A stretch of 64,000 nucleotides of DNA from Bdellovibrio sp. qaytius (GTDB lineage Bacteria; Bdellovibrionota; Bdellovibrionia; Bdellovibrionales; Bdellovibrionaceae), in contig CP025734.1 of NCBI GenBank assembly GCA_004011035.1, forward strand, positions 2,068,001 through 2,132,000, in the 5' to 3' direction. Below, one piece after another: positions 26,353 through 35,459 of the stretch. The stretch's first letter is position 1; each line of letters starts with the position of its first letter. The position numbers were made by a program, and so were the translations under genes. Under the pieces are notes generated by a model that did no database searches, was not told the DNA's origin, and saw only the letters and a list, made by a program, of their open reading frames with translations.

Positions 26353-27320
26353 TGATGGACATGATTATCAAAACATTTCGTTTTGTTTGGTCGCAGAAAT
26401 TTAGAATTCTGTTCACCGTAGTATTTGCGTTAGTGTTTTTATTTATATTATTTCCGTTTAAAGATTTAAATGATTTTGTCTCGGGCCAAGTTTCAAACTT
26501 AACGCAAAATAGCGTTTACCTTCAATTTGAAGACATGCATATGAACCCGCTAACAACTTCGATCAGCTTAGATGGCGTGTTAGTTGAAACTTCGACGATT
26601 GATGGCTTAAATATAAATTCAATCTCTGCGTCTCCTTCGATTGCTGCCCTTTTTAAACGTCAACCTGGTGGCAAAATCGTCGCTGAAGGTTTTTTTGGTG
26701 GTCATGCTGAAGTGAAATTAACTCCGCTAGCGACTTTAGAAAGCGGCGCTTTAAAAGCCAACCTTGATGTGACAACTGAAAACATTTCTTTAAAAAGTTT
26801 ACGTGACACTTTAAAAATTCAAATTCCGCTTTCAGGAGCTATGAATATCAACGCCAGCGTGACTGCAGATATGTCATTTAAAGAACAACCTGATGGTGAT
26901 GTGGCGATCGTGATTGATAATTTTGAAATGCCAGGCACTTCAATTAATTCTCCAAATTTTGGCAGTATTGCTTTACCTGAAATCAAATTCAAACAGATCG
27001 ACGTTAAAGGTAAATTAGCTGGTGGTAAGTTAGTGATCGAAAATGCAAAACTTGGTAATCCTGCAGATGATTTATCAGGTACATTAAAAGGCGACATCGC
27101 GATCAGCATTCAAAATATCGGTGGAACAGCAAGACCGATCTTAGGTGGATATAATTTTAATATCGATTTAATTGCTAAGCCTGCGTTTGTTCAACGCGCG
27201 CAATTTTTCTTAAGCTTTATTGATCAGTATAAAAAAGAAGAAAAAGGTTCAAGCCGCTACCGTTTGAAACTTCAAGCTGCTAGCACTGAATTACCTCCGT
27301 CAATTCTTCCTTTAAATTAA
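26352..27320 (+). CDS. gspN: Type II secretion protein GspN
   Basis: The 322-residue product has one membrane span near the N-terminus (about 16-33), followed by an all-beta periplasmic region with repeated strands, as in GspN/AsmA-like proteins. Features include FPFKDLNDFVSGQV just after the span and DLSGTLKGDIAISIQ near residue 240. GspN is not essential in all systems; its role is unclear. The start overlaps the gspM stop by one base. It is the last gene of the operon; the downstream gap has no convincing terminator. Confidence 0.8.
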   Translation: MMDMIIKTFRFVWSQKFRILFTVVFALVFLFILFPFKDLNDFVSGQVSNLTQNSVYLQFEDMHMNPLTTSISLDGVLVETSTIDGLNINSISASPSIAALFKRQPGGKIVAEGFFGGHAEVKLTPLATLESGALKANLDVTTENISLKSLRDTLKIQIPLSGAMNINASVTADMSFKEQPDGDVAIVIDNFEMPGTSINSPNFGSIALPEIKFKQIDVKGKLAGGKLVIENAKLGNPADDLSGTLKGDIAISIQNIGGTARPILGGYNFNIDLIAKPAFVQRAQFFLSFIDQYKKEEKGSSRYRLKLQAASTELPPSILPLN

Positions 27321-27514
27321 GCAATCGCTTTCAGCAATATTTAAGCAAATCCGACATCCGTTCGGTGCGATATTTCTAAACAGCTTTACGCGCCGCTTGC
27401 AATGGCCGCGCCTATGCTTCATCTCAGCACAAACAAACAATCAACATTTAAGCCATTGGGGTTTTAGTGTTGACTCATTTTAACTCCACTAGGAAATTGG
27501 AGGCCGGAGGGCAT
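27321..27514. other. Gap upstream of ssb
   Basis: No gene is seen in this 194-base gap. It must hold the 3' end of the secretion operon and the ssb promoter, but I cannot point to convincing -35 and -10 elements. An in-frame ATG/TTG-type extension of ssb reaches 27467 but is not supported by a ribosome binding site. Confidence 0.4.
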
Positions 27515-27973
27515 ATGTCTGGAATTAACAAAGTAATTATTGTTGGCCGTTTAGGTCAAGACCCTGAGATGAAAGCTGTTGGCCAAGGTGCTACAGTAAC
27601 CCGTCTTAACGTTGCTACAAGCGAATCTTGGACTGATAAAACAGGTAACAAGCAAGAGCGCACTGAATGGCACCGTATTACGGTATGGGGAAAATTAGCC
27701 GAACTTTGCGGTAAGTATTTAGCAAAAGGTCGCCAAGTTTATGTTGAAGGAAAACTTCAAACACGTTCTTGGGAAGACAATGGACAAAAGAAATACGCGA
27801 CTGAAATCGTAGCTTCTACTGTTCAATTCTTAGGTGGCGGAGCATCAACTGGTGCAGGCGCTGGAGCTTCTAGCCAAAATGATTCATCAATGAATCAAGG
27901 TGGCGGAGACTTCAATTTTTCTGATTTCGGACCTGAACCATCGTTCAACCAATCAGAAGATATCCCGTTCTAA
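27515..27973 (+). CDS. ssb: Single-stranded DNA-binding protein
   Basis: I start at the ATG at 27515, where GGAGG lies 4 bases upstream and the product begins [14 protein letters not shown], the classic SSB start. The OB fold covers about residues 1-110 ([29 protein letters not shown]). A Gly/Ser/Asn-rich flexible tail leads to the acidic C-terminal tip EDIPF, the docking peptide for replication and repair proteins. The length (152 residues) is normal. Confidence 0.96.
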   Translation: MSGINKVIIVGRLGQDPEMKAVGQGATVTRLNVATSESWTDKTGNKQERTEWHRITVWGKLAELCGKYLAKGRQVYVEGKLQTRSWEDNGQKKYATEIVASTVQFLGGGASTGAGAGASSQNDSSMNQGGGDFNFSDFGPEPSFNQSEDIPF

Positions 27974-28047
27974 TATTTACTTAAGCAGTTTAGTATTTAA
28001 GCCTTTTCTTTTTGAAAAAACCCCCTCAAACTTAGGGAGTGAACAAA

Positions 28048-28347
28048 ATGAAAAGGCTTTTTTTATTTTTAATCTTACTTAGTTTCTCGGGCTTGATTTC
28101 GTCTTGCTCTATCTATAAGTCAGCTGATCGCAACAACTTCGAAACAGAATCTCCCACTTTAAAAATTAAAAGTTTACAAAAAATCGATTGTTCTGGCCAA
28201 AGTTTAGCGGCTCAAGCCACCGAAAGCCGATTGATTGCAAACATCGAAGATACTTTTTTATGGGAATACAAAATTAATCAAACTCCCCACTACGAATCTA
28301 ACGATTTAAAAGGCACTTACTGCTTATATGACGTTACCTTCGAATAA
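28048..28347 (+). CDS. Small hypothetical lipoprotein
   Basis: The product (about 99 residues) has a signal peptide with a lipobox (LISSC), so it is probably an exported lipoprotein. I choose the ATG at 28048 because AGGGAG lies about 8 bases upstream; a GTG at 28039 would sit right against that site. The mature part has no recognised domain. Its last 20 bases overlap the next gene, which suggests coupled expression of an envelope pair. Confidence 0.65.
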   Translation: MKRLFLFLILLSFSGLISSCSIYKSADRNNFETESPTLKIKSLQKIDCSGQSLAAQATESRLIANIEDTFLWEYKINQTPHYESNDLKGTYCLYDVTFE

Positions 28348-29347
28348 GTTACTCATCACTATCGCACTTTTATTTTCATCTTTATCAGCCCAGGCTTATA
28401 AAGTTAAAGATATCACTGGCCAAAAAATTTTGATCGAACTCGAAAATGAAAAACTGTTTGTTGGCGACATTATTATCTCGATCGACAAAACGCCAAATGG
28501 CCCTGAGATCGCAGGGTCTGCTAAGGTTTTACAAGTTCGTGAAAAATTAGCTGTAGCTGTGATTTCGGATGGTAAATTTATTATTGGTAAAAAAGTGGCT
28601 CGTAAAGCCGCCGAAAAATCGGCCGTTGAAATTGCGGCTGAAAATGCAAAAGCACAAAAGACTAAACAAGCCGCAGTAAGAGCAGATCCCGAATATGCTG
28701 AAGACGAAGAGATCTACGAAACGTCAGAACAGCGTCGTGCGCGATTAAAATCTTCTGACGAAGACAACATCGTCTTTCGCCGCGATATGCTTAAGGTGTC
28801 GCTGATAGGCTCTTTTACGAACGATAATATCTCGGCCAAACAATCTGATGACACTTTACCGTTTGCCGTTGAAGAAACTGTGCCGATGTCAGGCACTGGC
28901 TCTGGTATTGGTCTAGCTTTTGACTACCCTTCACAATGGGGCGTTACTTTTCGCACAGTATTTTTATCAGAAAAATTATCTGTAGCGGGCACATCAACAA
29001 ACGCTAACATGTGTAATGGTAAGACCTCGCGCACTTGTATAGTCAATGTCACTTACACCAGCGCTGGTGCGCATTTACGCTTTGATTACAATATCAGTCG
29101 ATTTACTTTTTGGGCGGCTGGCGGTGCGGTCTTTAAAAATCCCACATCTCGCGAAACCACAGCCTTACGCCAAGCTGATTTAAAATTGTCGAATGCCCTT
29201 GTGGCCAGTGCGGGTTTAGATTTCTCGTTTAATAATCGCTTTTTTATGCCGATTGCAGCTGAATATCATTACTCGCTCAATCAATCGGAGTCGGTACCGA
29301 TCATTGGTCACAATGCTTTTTTTGTGGGTTTTGGCGCTAAGTTTTAG
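28328..29347 (+). CDS. Exported protein with FlgT-like N-terminal region and beta-barrel C-terminus
   Basis: The 339-residue product has a signal peptide (about 1-23, ending SAQA). Residues about 24-95 are a small beta domain (GQKILIELENEKLFVGD ... VGKKV-like ending) that resembles the C-terminal domain of the flagellar protein FlgT. After a charged Ala/Glu-rich linker, residues about 150-339 look like an 8-stranded outer-membrane barrel ending in GFGAKF, a typical C-terminal barrel signal. The function is unknown. It overlaps the lipoprotein gene at its start and converges with hemH with an 11-base overlap. Confidence 0.65.
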   Translation: MTLPSNKLLITIALLFSSLSAQAYKVKDITGQKILIELENEKLFVGDIIISIDKTPNGPEIAGSAKVLQVREKLAVAVISDGKFIIGKKVARKAAEKSAVEIAAENAKAQKTKQAAVRADPEYAEDEEIYETSEQRRARLKSSDEDNIVFRRDMLKVSLIGSFTNDNISAKQSDDTLPFAVEETVPMSGTGSGIGLAFDYPSQWGVTFRTVFLSEKLSVAGTSTNANMCNGKTSRTCIVNVTYTSAGAHLRFDYNISRFTFWAAGGAVFKNPTSRETTALRQADLKLSNALVASAGLDFSFNNRFFMPIAAEYHYSLNQSESVPIIGHNAFFVGFGAKF

Positions 29348-30350
29348 TCCACCAGTTAACATCGTTCACCATCTTGGCAAAACCAGTAATCCAATTCGCG
29401 TTATCATTTAACGAAGGCACCATCATAAACTTCTGCCCGCCCCATTGCTGAAAACGGTGATGCAGCTCCATATTAATTTCTTCTAAGGTCTCTAGCCCAT
29501 CTGTAACGAAGGCTGGGCAGGCCACCACTAGTGATTTAACACTTTTTTCTTTAACTAAAGCCTCTGTCGTTTTTTCTGTAGCAGGTTCTAACCATTTTTT
29601 AGGGCCGACTTTAGATTGAAAACTTAAAGTGTAACGATCCTGAGGTAAGTTTAATTTTTTTGCGATTAAGTTTACAGTTTGCTGGCATTGAGCATAGTAA
29701 CAGCGTGAAATATCAGGGCGTTCGCAGCATTTTTGATTTAATTCACAGCCTGGATTTTTTTGAATTTGCGAAACTGGTAAACCGTGAAATGAAATTAATA
29801 AATGCTCGTTGTTTTGAACATAGGGTTTAATCTGATCAACCCATGAACTTAAAAAACTTTCGTTATTATAAAATGGTTTCAAAGTTTTTACATTTTCATG
29901 TTTGGGCCAAGCTTGTTCAATTGCTGGCAATAGCACATCTAATGATGAACCTGTTGTGGCCATCGCAAATTGGGGATACATGGGCGCAATTAAAATCTCG
30001 TCGTATTTTTTTGCCTTATAATCTTTAAGTGTAGCTTCAACTGATTTTTCGCCGTAGCGCCAATGAATAACCACATCTGTGTCTGGTAATTTCAGCGCCA
30101 GTAGCTTTGCAAACTTTGTGGTTTCAACAACGAGCGGCGAACCTTCAAGGGTCCAAATACTTTGATATTTTTCAGCCGAGGGTTTACTTCGGCGCGGAAC
30201 AATACCGATATAAACCAAGATCGCACGAAAAAACCAGGGTATATCTAAAATGCGTTTATCCATTAGAAAACGCGCTAAGTACTGACCTGTAGCTCTTGCT
30301 GTCGGCGCCGACGGGCTTCCGATTTGACTTAAGATTAATAATTTACGCAT
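29337..30350 (-). CDS. hemH: Ferrochelatase with internal Cys-rich segment
   Basis: The 337-residue product inserts Fe2+ into protoporphyrin IX. Catalytic His189 lies in ISFHGLP, and the C-terminal CPAFVTDGLETLEEI motif is conserved. A segment right after the active-site His holds Cys202, Cys208, Cys209, Cys217 and Cys222 (bases 29685-29747). Internal cysteines at this place are known to bind a [2Fe-2S] cluster in one class of bacterial ferrochelatase; cluster binding here is an inference. It is the last gene of the heme operon; its start overlaps the protoporphyrinogen oxidase gene by 8 bases. Confidence 0.93.
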   Translation of the reverse strand: MRKLLILSQIGSPSAPTARATGQYLARFLMDKRILDIPWFFRAILVYIGIVPRRSKPSAEKYQSIWTLEGSPLVVETTKFAKLLALKLPDTDVVIHWRYGEKSVEATLKDYKAKKYDEILIAPMYPQFAMATTGSSLDVLLPAIEQAWPKHENVKTLKPFYNNESFLSSWVDQIKPYVQNNEHLLISFHGLPVSQIQKNPGCELNQKCCERPDISRCYYAQCQQTVNLIAKKLNLPQDRYTLSFQSKVGPKKWLEPATEKTTEALVKEKSVKSLVVACPAFVTDGLETLEEINMELHHRFQQWGGQKFMMVPSLNDNANWITGFAKMVNDVNWWTKT

Positions 30351-31545
30351 ATTTGGCTTTCAACTTTTCTGCTAATACAATATTTTGATCGTATATTTTA
30401 GCTAACCCGATTTTGCCTAAATAATTTCCTGCTAAATAAATGTTTTTATTCGCCAGTTTTTTTTCAGTAGTTTCTGTATAATTTAAAAGAAAATTTTCTA
30501 ATTCTAAATTGTAAGCTGGAATTGCCTTTGGCCAACGTGTGATATGACATTCAAGCACGGCATTTGAAGTTTTAAATAATCTTTGGCGATCACTTAGAAT
30601 CGATTGTTTAATTTGATCATCACTAAGGCCTGCTGGATCTTGACTCATAATCCAAGTTTCAGTGGGGTTAGGCCCGCGGCCTTCAAAAATACACCCGTTC
30701 ACTAAAACTCCTGCGGCAAAGAAGCTTTCATTGGGAGGAAATAAACAACCAAAACCATTTAGCGTAGGTTCGTCTTTTGGCCAAACTAATGTCACTGATA
30801 AAAGTGGCACAGCTTCGATATTTTGCAAGTGAATATCTGGTAAAATTTTTGCTGCATCCCAAGCTGAAGTCGCAATAACAACTGCGTCTTTATCTGAAAG
30901 TTTCAGTTCATGTAATTGAGTAATTTCTGTTCTTGAAACCGATACTTTTTGCTGAAGGGCCGCCATCAACTGACCCATACCTAGTTTTGGCGCATAGGTT
31001 GTTGGTTTATATCTTTTAGCTTTTTTAAATTTTGTCACCGCAGAAAAAGAATCTAAAATAGCTTTCGCATTCAGTTTTGTTGCAGGTAAGGCGTATATTC
31101 CACGAACAGCGGCTGTTAACACGAAATCTGTAAATTTCTGTCCGAAATTTTTATATCCCCATTCACTGAGTGAAATTTTAGAGTCTACTTTGGTTTTAAA
31201 TACGATTTTCTTAAAAATAAATTTTACTAAATTTGTTATTAAACAAAAAGTTTCAAATACATTTAAAGGCCAACGTTGGGGTTTGCCCTCACGAAAAATA
31301 AAACGTTTTTTTGAGGCTTGCTGCGAAGGTAAAAAATCAACCTGAAGTTCTTTTGCTAATTGTTCTAAACGTGGAGTCCATAGTAAACCATTTGCGGCAC
31401 TTTCACGCAGGTGCGTTGGCGTGATTGTCGTTTGTAACAAACCGCCGATTTGATTTTTTTCATAGAGCTTTACACTGAGACCTGCTTTTTGCAGCTCCCA
31501 GGCTAGTGTTAAACCAGTAAAGCCCGCCCCGATGATATGAATCAT
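30343..31545 (-). CDS. hemY: Protoporphyrinogen oxidase (FAD-dependent, HemY-type)
   Basis: The 400-residue product is a flavin amine-oxidase-fold protein with the FAD-binding GxGxxG motif (IIGAGFTGLTLAWEL) at the N-terminus and the acidic end of beta-2 (LYEKNQIGG). The C-terminus has YLAGNYLGKIGL, matching the FAD-contacting C-terminal motif. It removes six electrons from protoporphyrinogen IX to give protoporphyrin IX. Because hemN lies upstream and hemH downstream, the protoporphyrin-dependent route applies. It is somewhat shorter than typical HemY (about 460). The same protein is called HemG in some genomes. Overlaps hemN by 4 bases. Confidence 0.88.
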   Translation of the reverse strand: MIHIIGAGFTGLTLAWELQKAGLSVKLYEKNQIGGLLQTTITPTHLRESAANGLLWTPRLEQLAKELQVDFLPSQQASKKRFIFREGKPQRWPLNVFETFCLITNLVKFIFKKIVFKTKVDSKISLSEWGYKNFGQKFTDFVLTAAVRGIYALPATKLNAKAILDSFSAVTKFKKAKRYKPTTYAPKLGMGQLMAALQQKVSVSRTEITQLHELKLSDKDAVVIATSAWDAAKILPDIHLQNIEAVPLLSVTLVWPKDEPTLNGFGCLFPPNESFFAAGVLVNGCIFEGRGPNPTETWIMSQDPAGLSDDQIKQSILSDRQRLFKTSNAVLECHITRWPKAIPAYNLELENFLLNYTETTEKKLANKNIYLAGNYLGKIGLAKIYDQNIVLAEKLKAKYA

Positions 31546-32888
31546 AGAGACTGCGAAAAAATCTTTGTTTGCGGCTTATTGCGCTTAAGATGTTCGTCAA
31601 AGAAGATACAGATATTACGTAAAAAAGGCTTACCCTTTTCGCTGACTTGAATTAGATCGCCATGAATTGCTAATAACTGATCAGCAATCATTTCACGTAA
31701 AAATTCAGGAGCCTGCTTAACTTGCTCTGGGTTCATCTTTACTTGGTAACTTGTCATCAACGATAAAATTTGCTCACGACGAGAAACATCTTCTTCAGTT
31801 AAAATGTGCCCACGCGCTGTCGGAATAACACCTGAATTAATTAATTCTTCATATTTCGGAAGAATTTTTTCATTCTGATGAAAACTTTGCGGTGATTCAG
31901 AAATACTGCTGACACCAAGACCCAGCATTACTTGTGATTTTTGGTCTGTGTAACCCATAAAGTTGCGATGTAATTTATGATCAGTCATAGCTACAGCTAA
32001 AGCTTCGTCTTTTAAGGCAAAGTGATCCATGCCCACTTCAACATAACCAAAATTAAGTAATTCAGTGCGCGCGTATTCGTAAAGATCGCGTTTGTCTTTT
32101 CCAGTTGGAAGGTCTTCGTCTTTAAATAATCTTTGTGCAGGTTTAATCCACGGCACTAATGCAAAGCTGTATAAAGCAATACGATTTGGACGCAATTTTT
32201 TAGTTTGTGCAATCGTGTGTTCCATCGTTGCGCGCGTTTGTTTGGCTAAACCATAGATCAAATCGAAATTCACAGAATCAAACCCGATTTCGCGAGCTTG
32301 GCGTGTGATACTTTCAGTTTCTTCAAAAGACTGTAAACGATTTACTAATCTTTGAATTTCAGGATTAAAATCTTGCACACCTAAACTGATACGGCGAAAG
32401 CCTAATTTATATAATAATTGCAACTGTTCGCGGTTAGTTCTGCGCGGATCTACTTCAATTGAACCTTCAAAATGTTCACCACGATGAGTTTGTTCTAAAA
32501 TAGGTGATAACATCTGACCTAAGTGATCAGCCGATAAGAATGTTGGCGTTCCGCCACCTAAGTGCAAACCCTGCAATTGTGACTTCGTAAATTCAGGCAC
32601 TAACTGACGGTATAATTCCCACTCTTTTAAAATTAATTTTAAATACGGGTCTTCTTTTTTATGATCTTTCGTGATGATCGTGTTGCATCCGCAAAACGTA
32701 CAAAGTGATTCACAAAAAGGAATATGAATATACATCGACCATTTATTACGACCACTGTCTAAACCTTGGCGTAAATGCGAAATCCACTGATCTTGCGTCG
32801 GTGCTACGCCCCAGTAAGGCACTGTAGGGTAACTTGTATAACGAGGTGCTGGCACATCGTATTTAGCAAATAAGGCTGAATCATTCAT
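31542..32888 (-). CDS. hemN: Oxygen-independent coproporphyrinogen III oxidase
   Basis: This radical-SAM enzyme carries the CxxxCxxC motif in CESLCTFCGC, followed by GGGTP and the conserved SLGVQDF motif; decarboxylation of coproporphyrinogen III gives protoporphyrinogen IX without oxygen. I start it at the ATG at 32888 (product about 448 residues, beginning MNDSALFAKYDVPAPRYTSYP), which overlaps the hemE stop by 8 bases; an upstream in-frame start at 32954 lies inside hemE and would add residues that do not fit the family. The length is normal for HemN. Confidence 0.93.
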   Translation of the reverse strand: MNDSALFAKYDVPAPRYTSYPTVPYWGVAPTQDQWISHLRQGLDSGRNKWSMYIHIPFCESLCTFCGCNTIITKDHKKEDPYLKLILKEWELYRQLVPEFTKSQLQGLHLGGGTPTFLSADHLGQMLSPILEQTHRGEHFEGSIEVDPRRTNREQLQLLYKLGFRRISLGVQDFNPEIQRLVNRLQSFEETESITRQAREIGFDSVNFDLIYGLAKQTRATMEHTIAQTKKLRPNRIALYSFALVPWIKPAQRLFKDEDLPTGKDKRDLYEYARTELLNFGYVEVGMDHFALKDEALAVAMTDHKLHRNFMGYTDQKSQVMLGLGVSSISESPQSFHQNEKILPKYEELINSGVIPTARGHILTEEDVSRREQILSLMTSYQVKMNPEQVKQAPEFLREMIADQLLAIHGDLIQVSEKGKPFLRNICIFFDEHLKRNKPQTKIFSQSL

Positions 32889-33891
32889 GAAAAACCTCGC
32901 GCGTGATTTGTACAAAGCGGCGAACGTTAGCTTCTGGTGTTTTTGGCAATACACCGTGGCCTAAACCACAAACCCAGTTGCTACGTTGTTCTGGAGTTAA
33001 TTTTTTGTAGTCTTCTAAATATGTACGGTATGCTTTTTCAAACTCTTGCGCTGGTAAGAACAATAACGCTTGATCAAAGTTACCTTGCACAAAACCTGGA
33101 GTCGAAAGTTCAGTTTTATTTAAAATGTTTGGTAAGTTCCAACGGTGATCAAAACCCATCCCTGCCCATGGTAAACTTAAAAATTCTTTAGTGAAGAATG
33201 ATCTTTGTGTGCCTTTTGAATAATAACCAAGTTTTCCAGGGTAAGCATTCGCAAGTTCGGCCATCAATGGCGCGATCCATTTTTGAAATAACGCTGGGCT
33301 AACTTCGCCAGCCGCCGTATCAAAAATCATGACGGCATTGGCTCCGCCTTCGAATTGGATGCGAATGTTTTCTTTTAATAACGGAAGCATGATTTGCGCA
33401 AATTTTTGAAATAAATCGTAATCGTTTTTACTTTGCACTAAAGATCCCGCGTGTGAACCTTCAACCGCGTAAACGAATAATGTCCAAAGACCGCCGATAA
33501 AGCCTGTGACATGTTTTTGTGCCGGAATTTTTTGACGAGTTAAAATCATCGCCTCTTTTTGAAAGTGTAATTTTGGTAAAGCATCTGTCCAAGGCACAAG
33601 TTTTTTGACTGTTTCTTGGTTTAATTGAAAACCTAAACGAGGGCCATGATCTGTGTATTCTAAGCCCATACCTAAAGCTTCTAACGGAAACAAAATATCA
33701 GAAAATAAAATTGAAACATCGAAATCAAAATCCTGCACTGGACCTAAAGCCACTTCAGAAGCTAGATCTGGATTTTTACAAAGCTCCATAAAAGAATGCT
33801 TCGCACGTAAATTTTGATAATGAGAATGGTATCGACCCGCTTGGCGCATCATCCATACTGGAGGAGCTTTTGTTTTAGTTTGAAAAATCAT
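32881..33891 (-). CDS. hemE: Uroporphyrinogen decarboxylase
   Basis: The 336-residue product begins with the family signature WMMRQAGRYHSHYQ and carries the FSDILFPLEALG segment with the catalytic-site Asp. The GxxGNLDP-like region reads FVQGNFDQALL and the C-terminal CGLGHGVLP motif is present. It decarboxylates uroporphyrinogen III to coproporphyrinogen III. The start ATG is 2 bases from the response regulator's stop; the stop overlaps hemN. Confidence 0.95.
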   Translation of the reverse strand: MIFQTKTKAPPVWMMRQAGRYHSHYQNLRAKHSFMELCKNPDLASEVALGPVQDFDFDVSILFSDILFPLEALGMGLEYTDHGPRLGFQLNQETVKKLVPWTDALPKLHFQKEAMILTRQKIPAQKHVTGFIGGLWTLFVYAVEGSHAGSLVQSKNDYDLFQKFAQIMLPLLKENIRIQFEGGANAVMIFDTAAGEVSPALFQKWIAPLMAELANAYPGKLGYYSKGTQRSFFTKEFLSLPWAGMGFDHRWNLPNILNKTELSTPGFVQGNFDQALLFLPAQEFEKAYRTYLEDYKKLTPEQRSNWVCGLGHGVLPKTPEANVRRFVQITREVFHE

Positions 33892-33893
33892 GG

Positions 33894-34583
33894 TTATTCT
33901 CCGTTTGCTTTAGCTTCATAGACATAGCCCACACCACGAACAGATCGAATCATCTCTTCATTGGTATCACCAATTAATTGGCGCAGGCGCGCAATCGCAT
34001 TATCAATAGTGCGGTGACTGGTTTCGCTATCAGCGCCCCAGACGGCATTAATAATTTGATCACGGCTTACGGGTGAACCCGGTTGGCTTGTCAGGTGTTT
34101 TAAAATTTTAATATCGTTTACCGGCGGATATTCAATGCCGCCGTTTTGTTGATAAACTGCAAATGTAGCAAAGTTAATTTTAACTTTGCCGACTTCGACT
34201 TCGATTTGATTTTGTGGTGCTTCAAAAATACGACTTATACGAAGTAATAATTCTTTTAAATGAAAAGGTTTCGGTACAAATTCTTGAATGCCGATTTCGT
34301 AACCTTTAAGGCGTGTTTCTGGATCACCTTGCGCTGATAAGATTAATACCGGAGGTTTATACGATAAACTTTCAAGATTTTTAATTAGATCTAGGCCGTG
34401 GCCATCAGGTAATCCCAGATCTGCGATGAGCAAATCAAAAGTTTCACTTTTTAAAAACTGCGAAGCTTTTGCAAAAGTGTTGGCCCATTTCACATCATAG
34501 TCTTTACCAAGACTTGTTTGTAAGCCTTCACCTAATGTTGGATCATCTTCAACTAATAAAATACTTTTACGCAAAAGTGGCAT
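33894..34583 (-). CDS. OmpR/PhoB-type response regulator in the heme operon (HemR-like)
   Basis: The 229-residue product has a receiver domain with acidic pocket VEDD (about 11-14), phosphorylation site Asp55 (LIADLGLPDG) and the KPF motif near residue 107. A C-terminal winged-helix DNA-binding domain (about 130-225) ends with SVRGVGYVYE. Placement between the cognate kinase (the kinase stop abuts its start) and hemE (2-base gap) indicates it regulates the heme genes. In Leptospira a two-component pair called HemK/HemR lies with heme genes, activates the hem operon and binds a TGACA-N6-TGACA box; the same box lies upstream of hemA here. Orthology is an inference. Confidence 0.9.
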   Translation of the reverse strand: MPLLRKSILLVEDDPTLGEGLQTSLGKDYDVKWANTFAKASQFLKSETFDLLIADLGLPDGHGLDLIKNLESLSYKPPVLILSAQGDPETRLKGYEIGIQEFVPKPFHLKELLLRISRIFEAPQNQIEVEVGKVKINFATFAVYQQNGGIEYPPVNDIKILKHLTSQPGSPVSRDQIINAVWGADSETSHRTIDNAIARLRQLIGDTNEEMIRSVRGVGYVYEAKANGE

Positions 34584-35459
34584 TTAAGCTTTCTTTCCTT
34601 TGGGTAAAGTGACCGCAACAACTAATTGTAAAGCTGGGCTTAGAGTAAATTGAATACGCCCACCTAATTTTTCAACTAAGAAACGTGTAAGGTATAAACC
34701 TAAACCATTGCCATGCGAAGTTTTCGGCTGAATAAAGTTTCGGCCAAGTTCGGTGATGTTTCCGGTAAAAGCTTCGCCATTAGACTGAAATTGAATTTCA
34801 ATATCTTGAGAATTTGGTTTAACTACTAACTGTAATTTAGAGGCTTTACCGTGAATAACGGCGTTTTGAATTAAATTACGAAAAACACTGCGCAGAGCTA
34901 ACTCATCGCCATGCACTTGTGCATCAGCCGTCATTCCAAGTTCAAGCTCTGGCCATTCATTTCGAATTGCCGACATAATCTGAGAAATTTTTACGTCTTG
35001 ATTGTGTAAGACTTGAGTTTCACCGCGCGCGACCCAAAGTGAATTATCTAATTGCAGATCTAACTGATTCACATTTTCACCAAATCGACTTAGCACCTGT
35101 TGATCGAAATTATCGCGCAACAAATCTGATTGTAGACGAACACGTGAAATAGACGTTTTTAAATCATGAGCGAAATTTCCAAAGAACATTCTGATTTGTT
35201 CATGGCGCTCTAAATCTTTTTTCGCGAGGATGATTAATCCCACCCCACCCGTGATCACGGCTAACACGAAGAATAAGCCTTCAGACATGATCATACGGTG
35301 CGAACGTGCGAACTCTTCAGCAGACATCAAACTCTGCATGGCCACTAGCTGACGCAGACTTAATAGCCACCACCATACCGTCAATGCCCCGATTAACACG
35401 AGCCAAATGATCGATAAGTAAAAGCGCAGTCTGCTTTGCGAGAGAGCCTTTAAATTCAC
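34584..35459 (-). CDS. Short-loop sensor histidine kinase in the heme operon (HemK-like)
   Basis: The 291-residue product has two membrane spans (about 12-33 and 60-79) separated by only about 26 residues, so it lacks a real periplasmic sensor domain and may sense the signal in or near the membrane. The H-box is FAHDLKTSI with His98, the N-box includes Asn195 and Asn199 in FRNLIQNAV, and the G-box is NGLGLYL at about 251-257. The start is GTG and overlaps the hemL stop by 4 bases. The signal (heme, an intermediate, redox or iron) is not determined. Confidence 0.88.
   Translation of the reverse strand: MNLKALSQSRLRFYLSIIWLVLIGALTVWWWLLSLRQLVAMQSLMSAEEFARSHRMIMSEGLFFVLAVITGGVGLIILAKKDLERHEQIRMFFGNFAHDLKTSISRVRLQSDLLRDNFDQQVLSRFGENVNQLDLQLDNSLWVARGETQVLHNQDVKISQIMSAIRNEWPELELGMTADAQVHGDELALRSVFRNLIQNAVIHGKASKLQLVVKPNSQDIEIQFQSNGEAFTGNITELGRNFIQPKTSHGNGLGLYLTRFLVEKLGGRIQFTLSPALQLVVAVTLPKGKKA

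Noticed and set aside
27470-27500. TTGACT near 27470 as the ssb promoter -35
   Set aside because: No acceptable -10 lies 16-18 bases downstream, and the site is too close to the ssb start.
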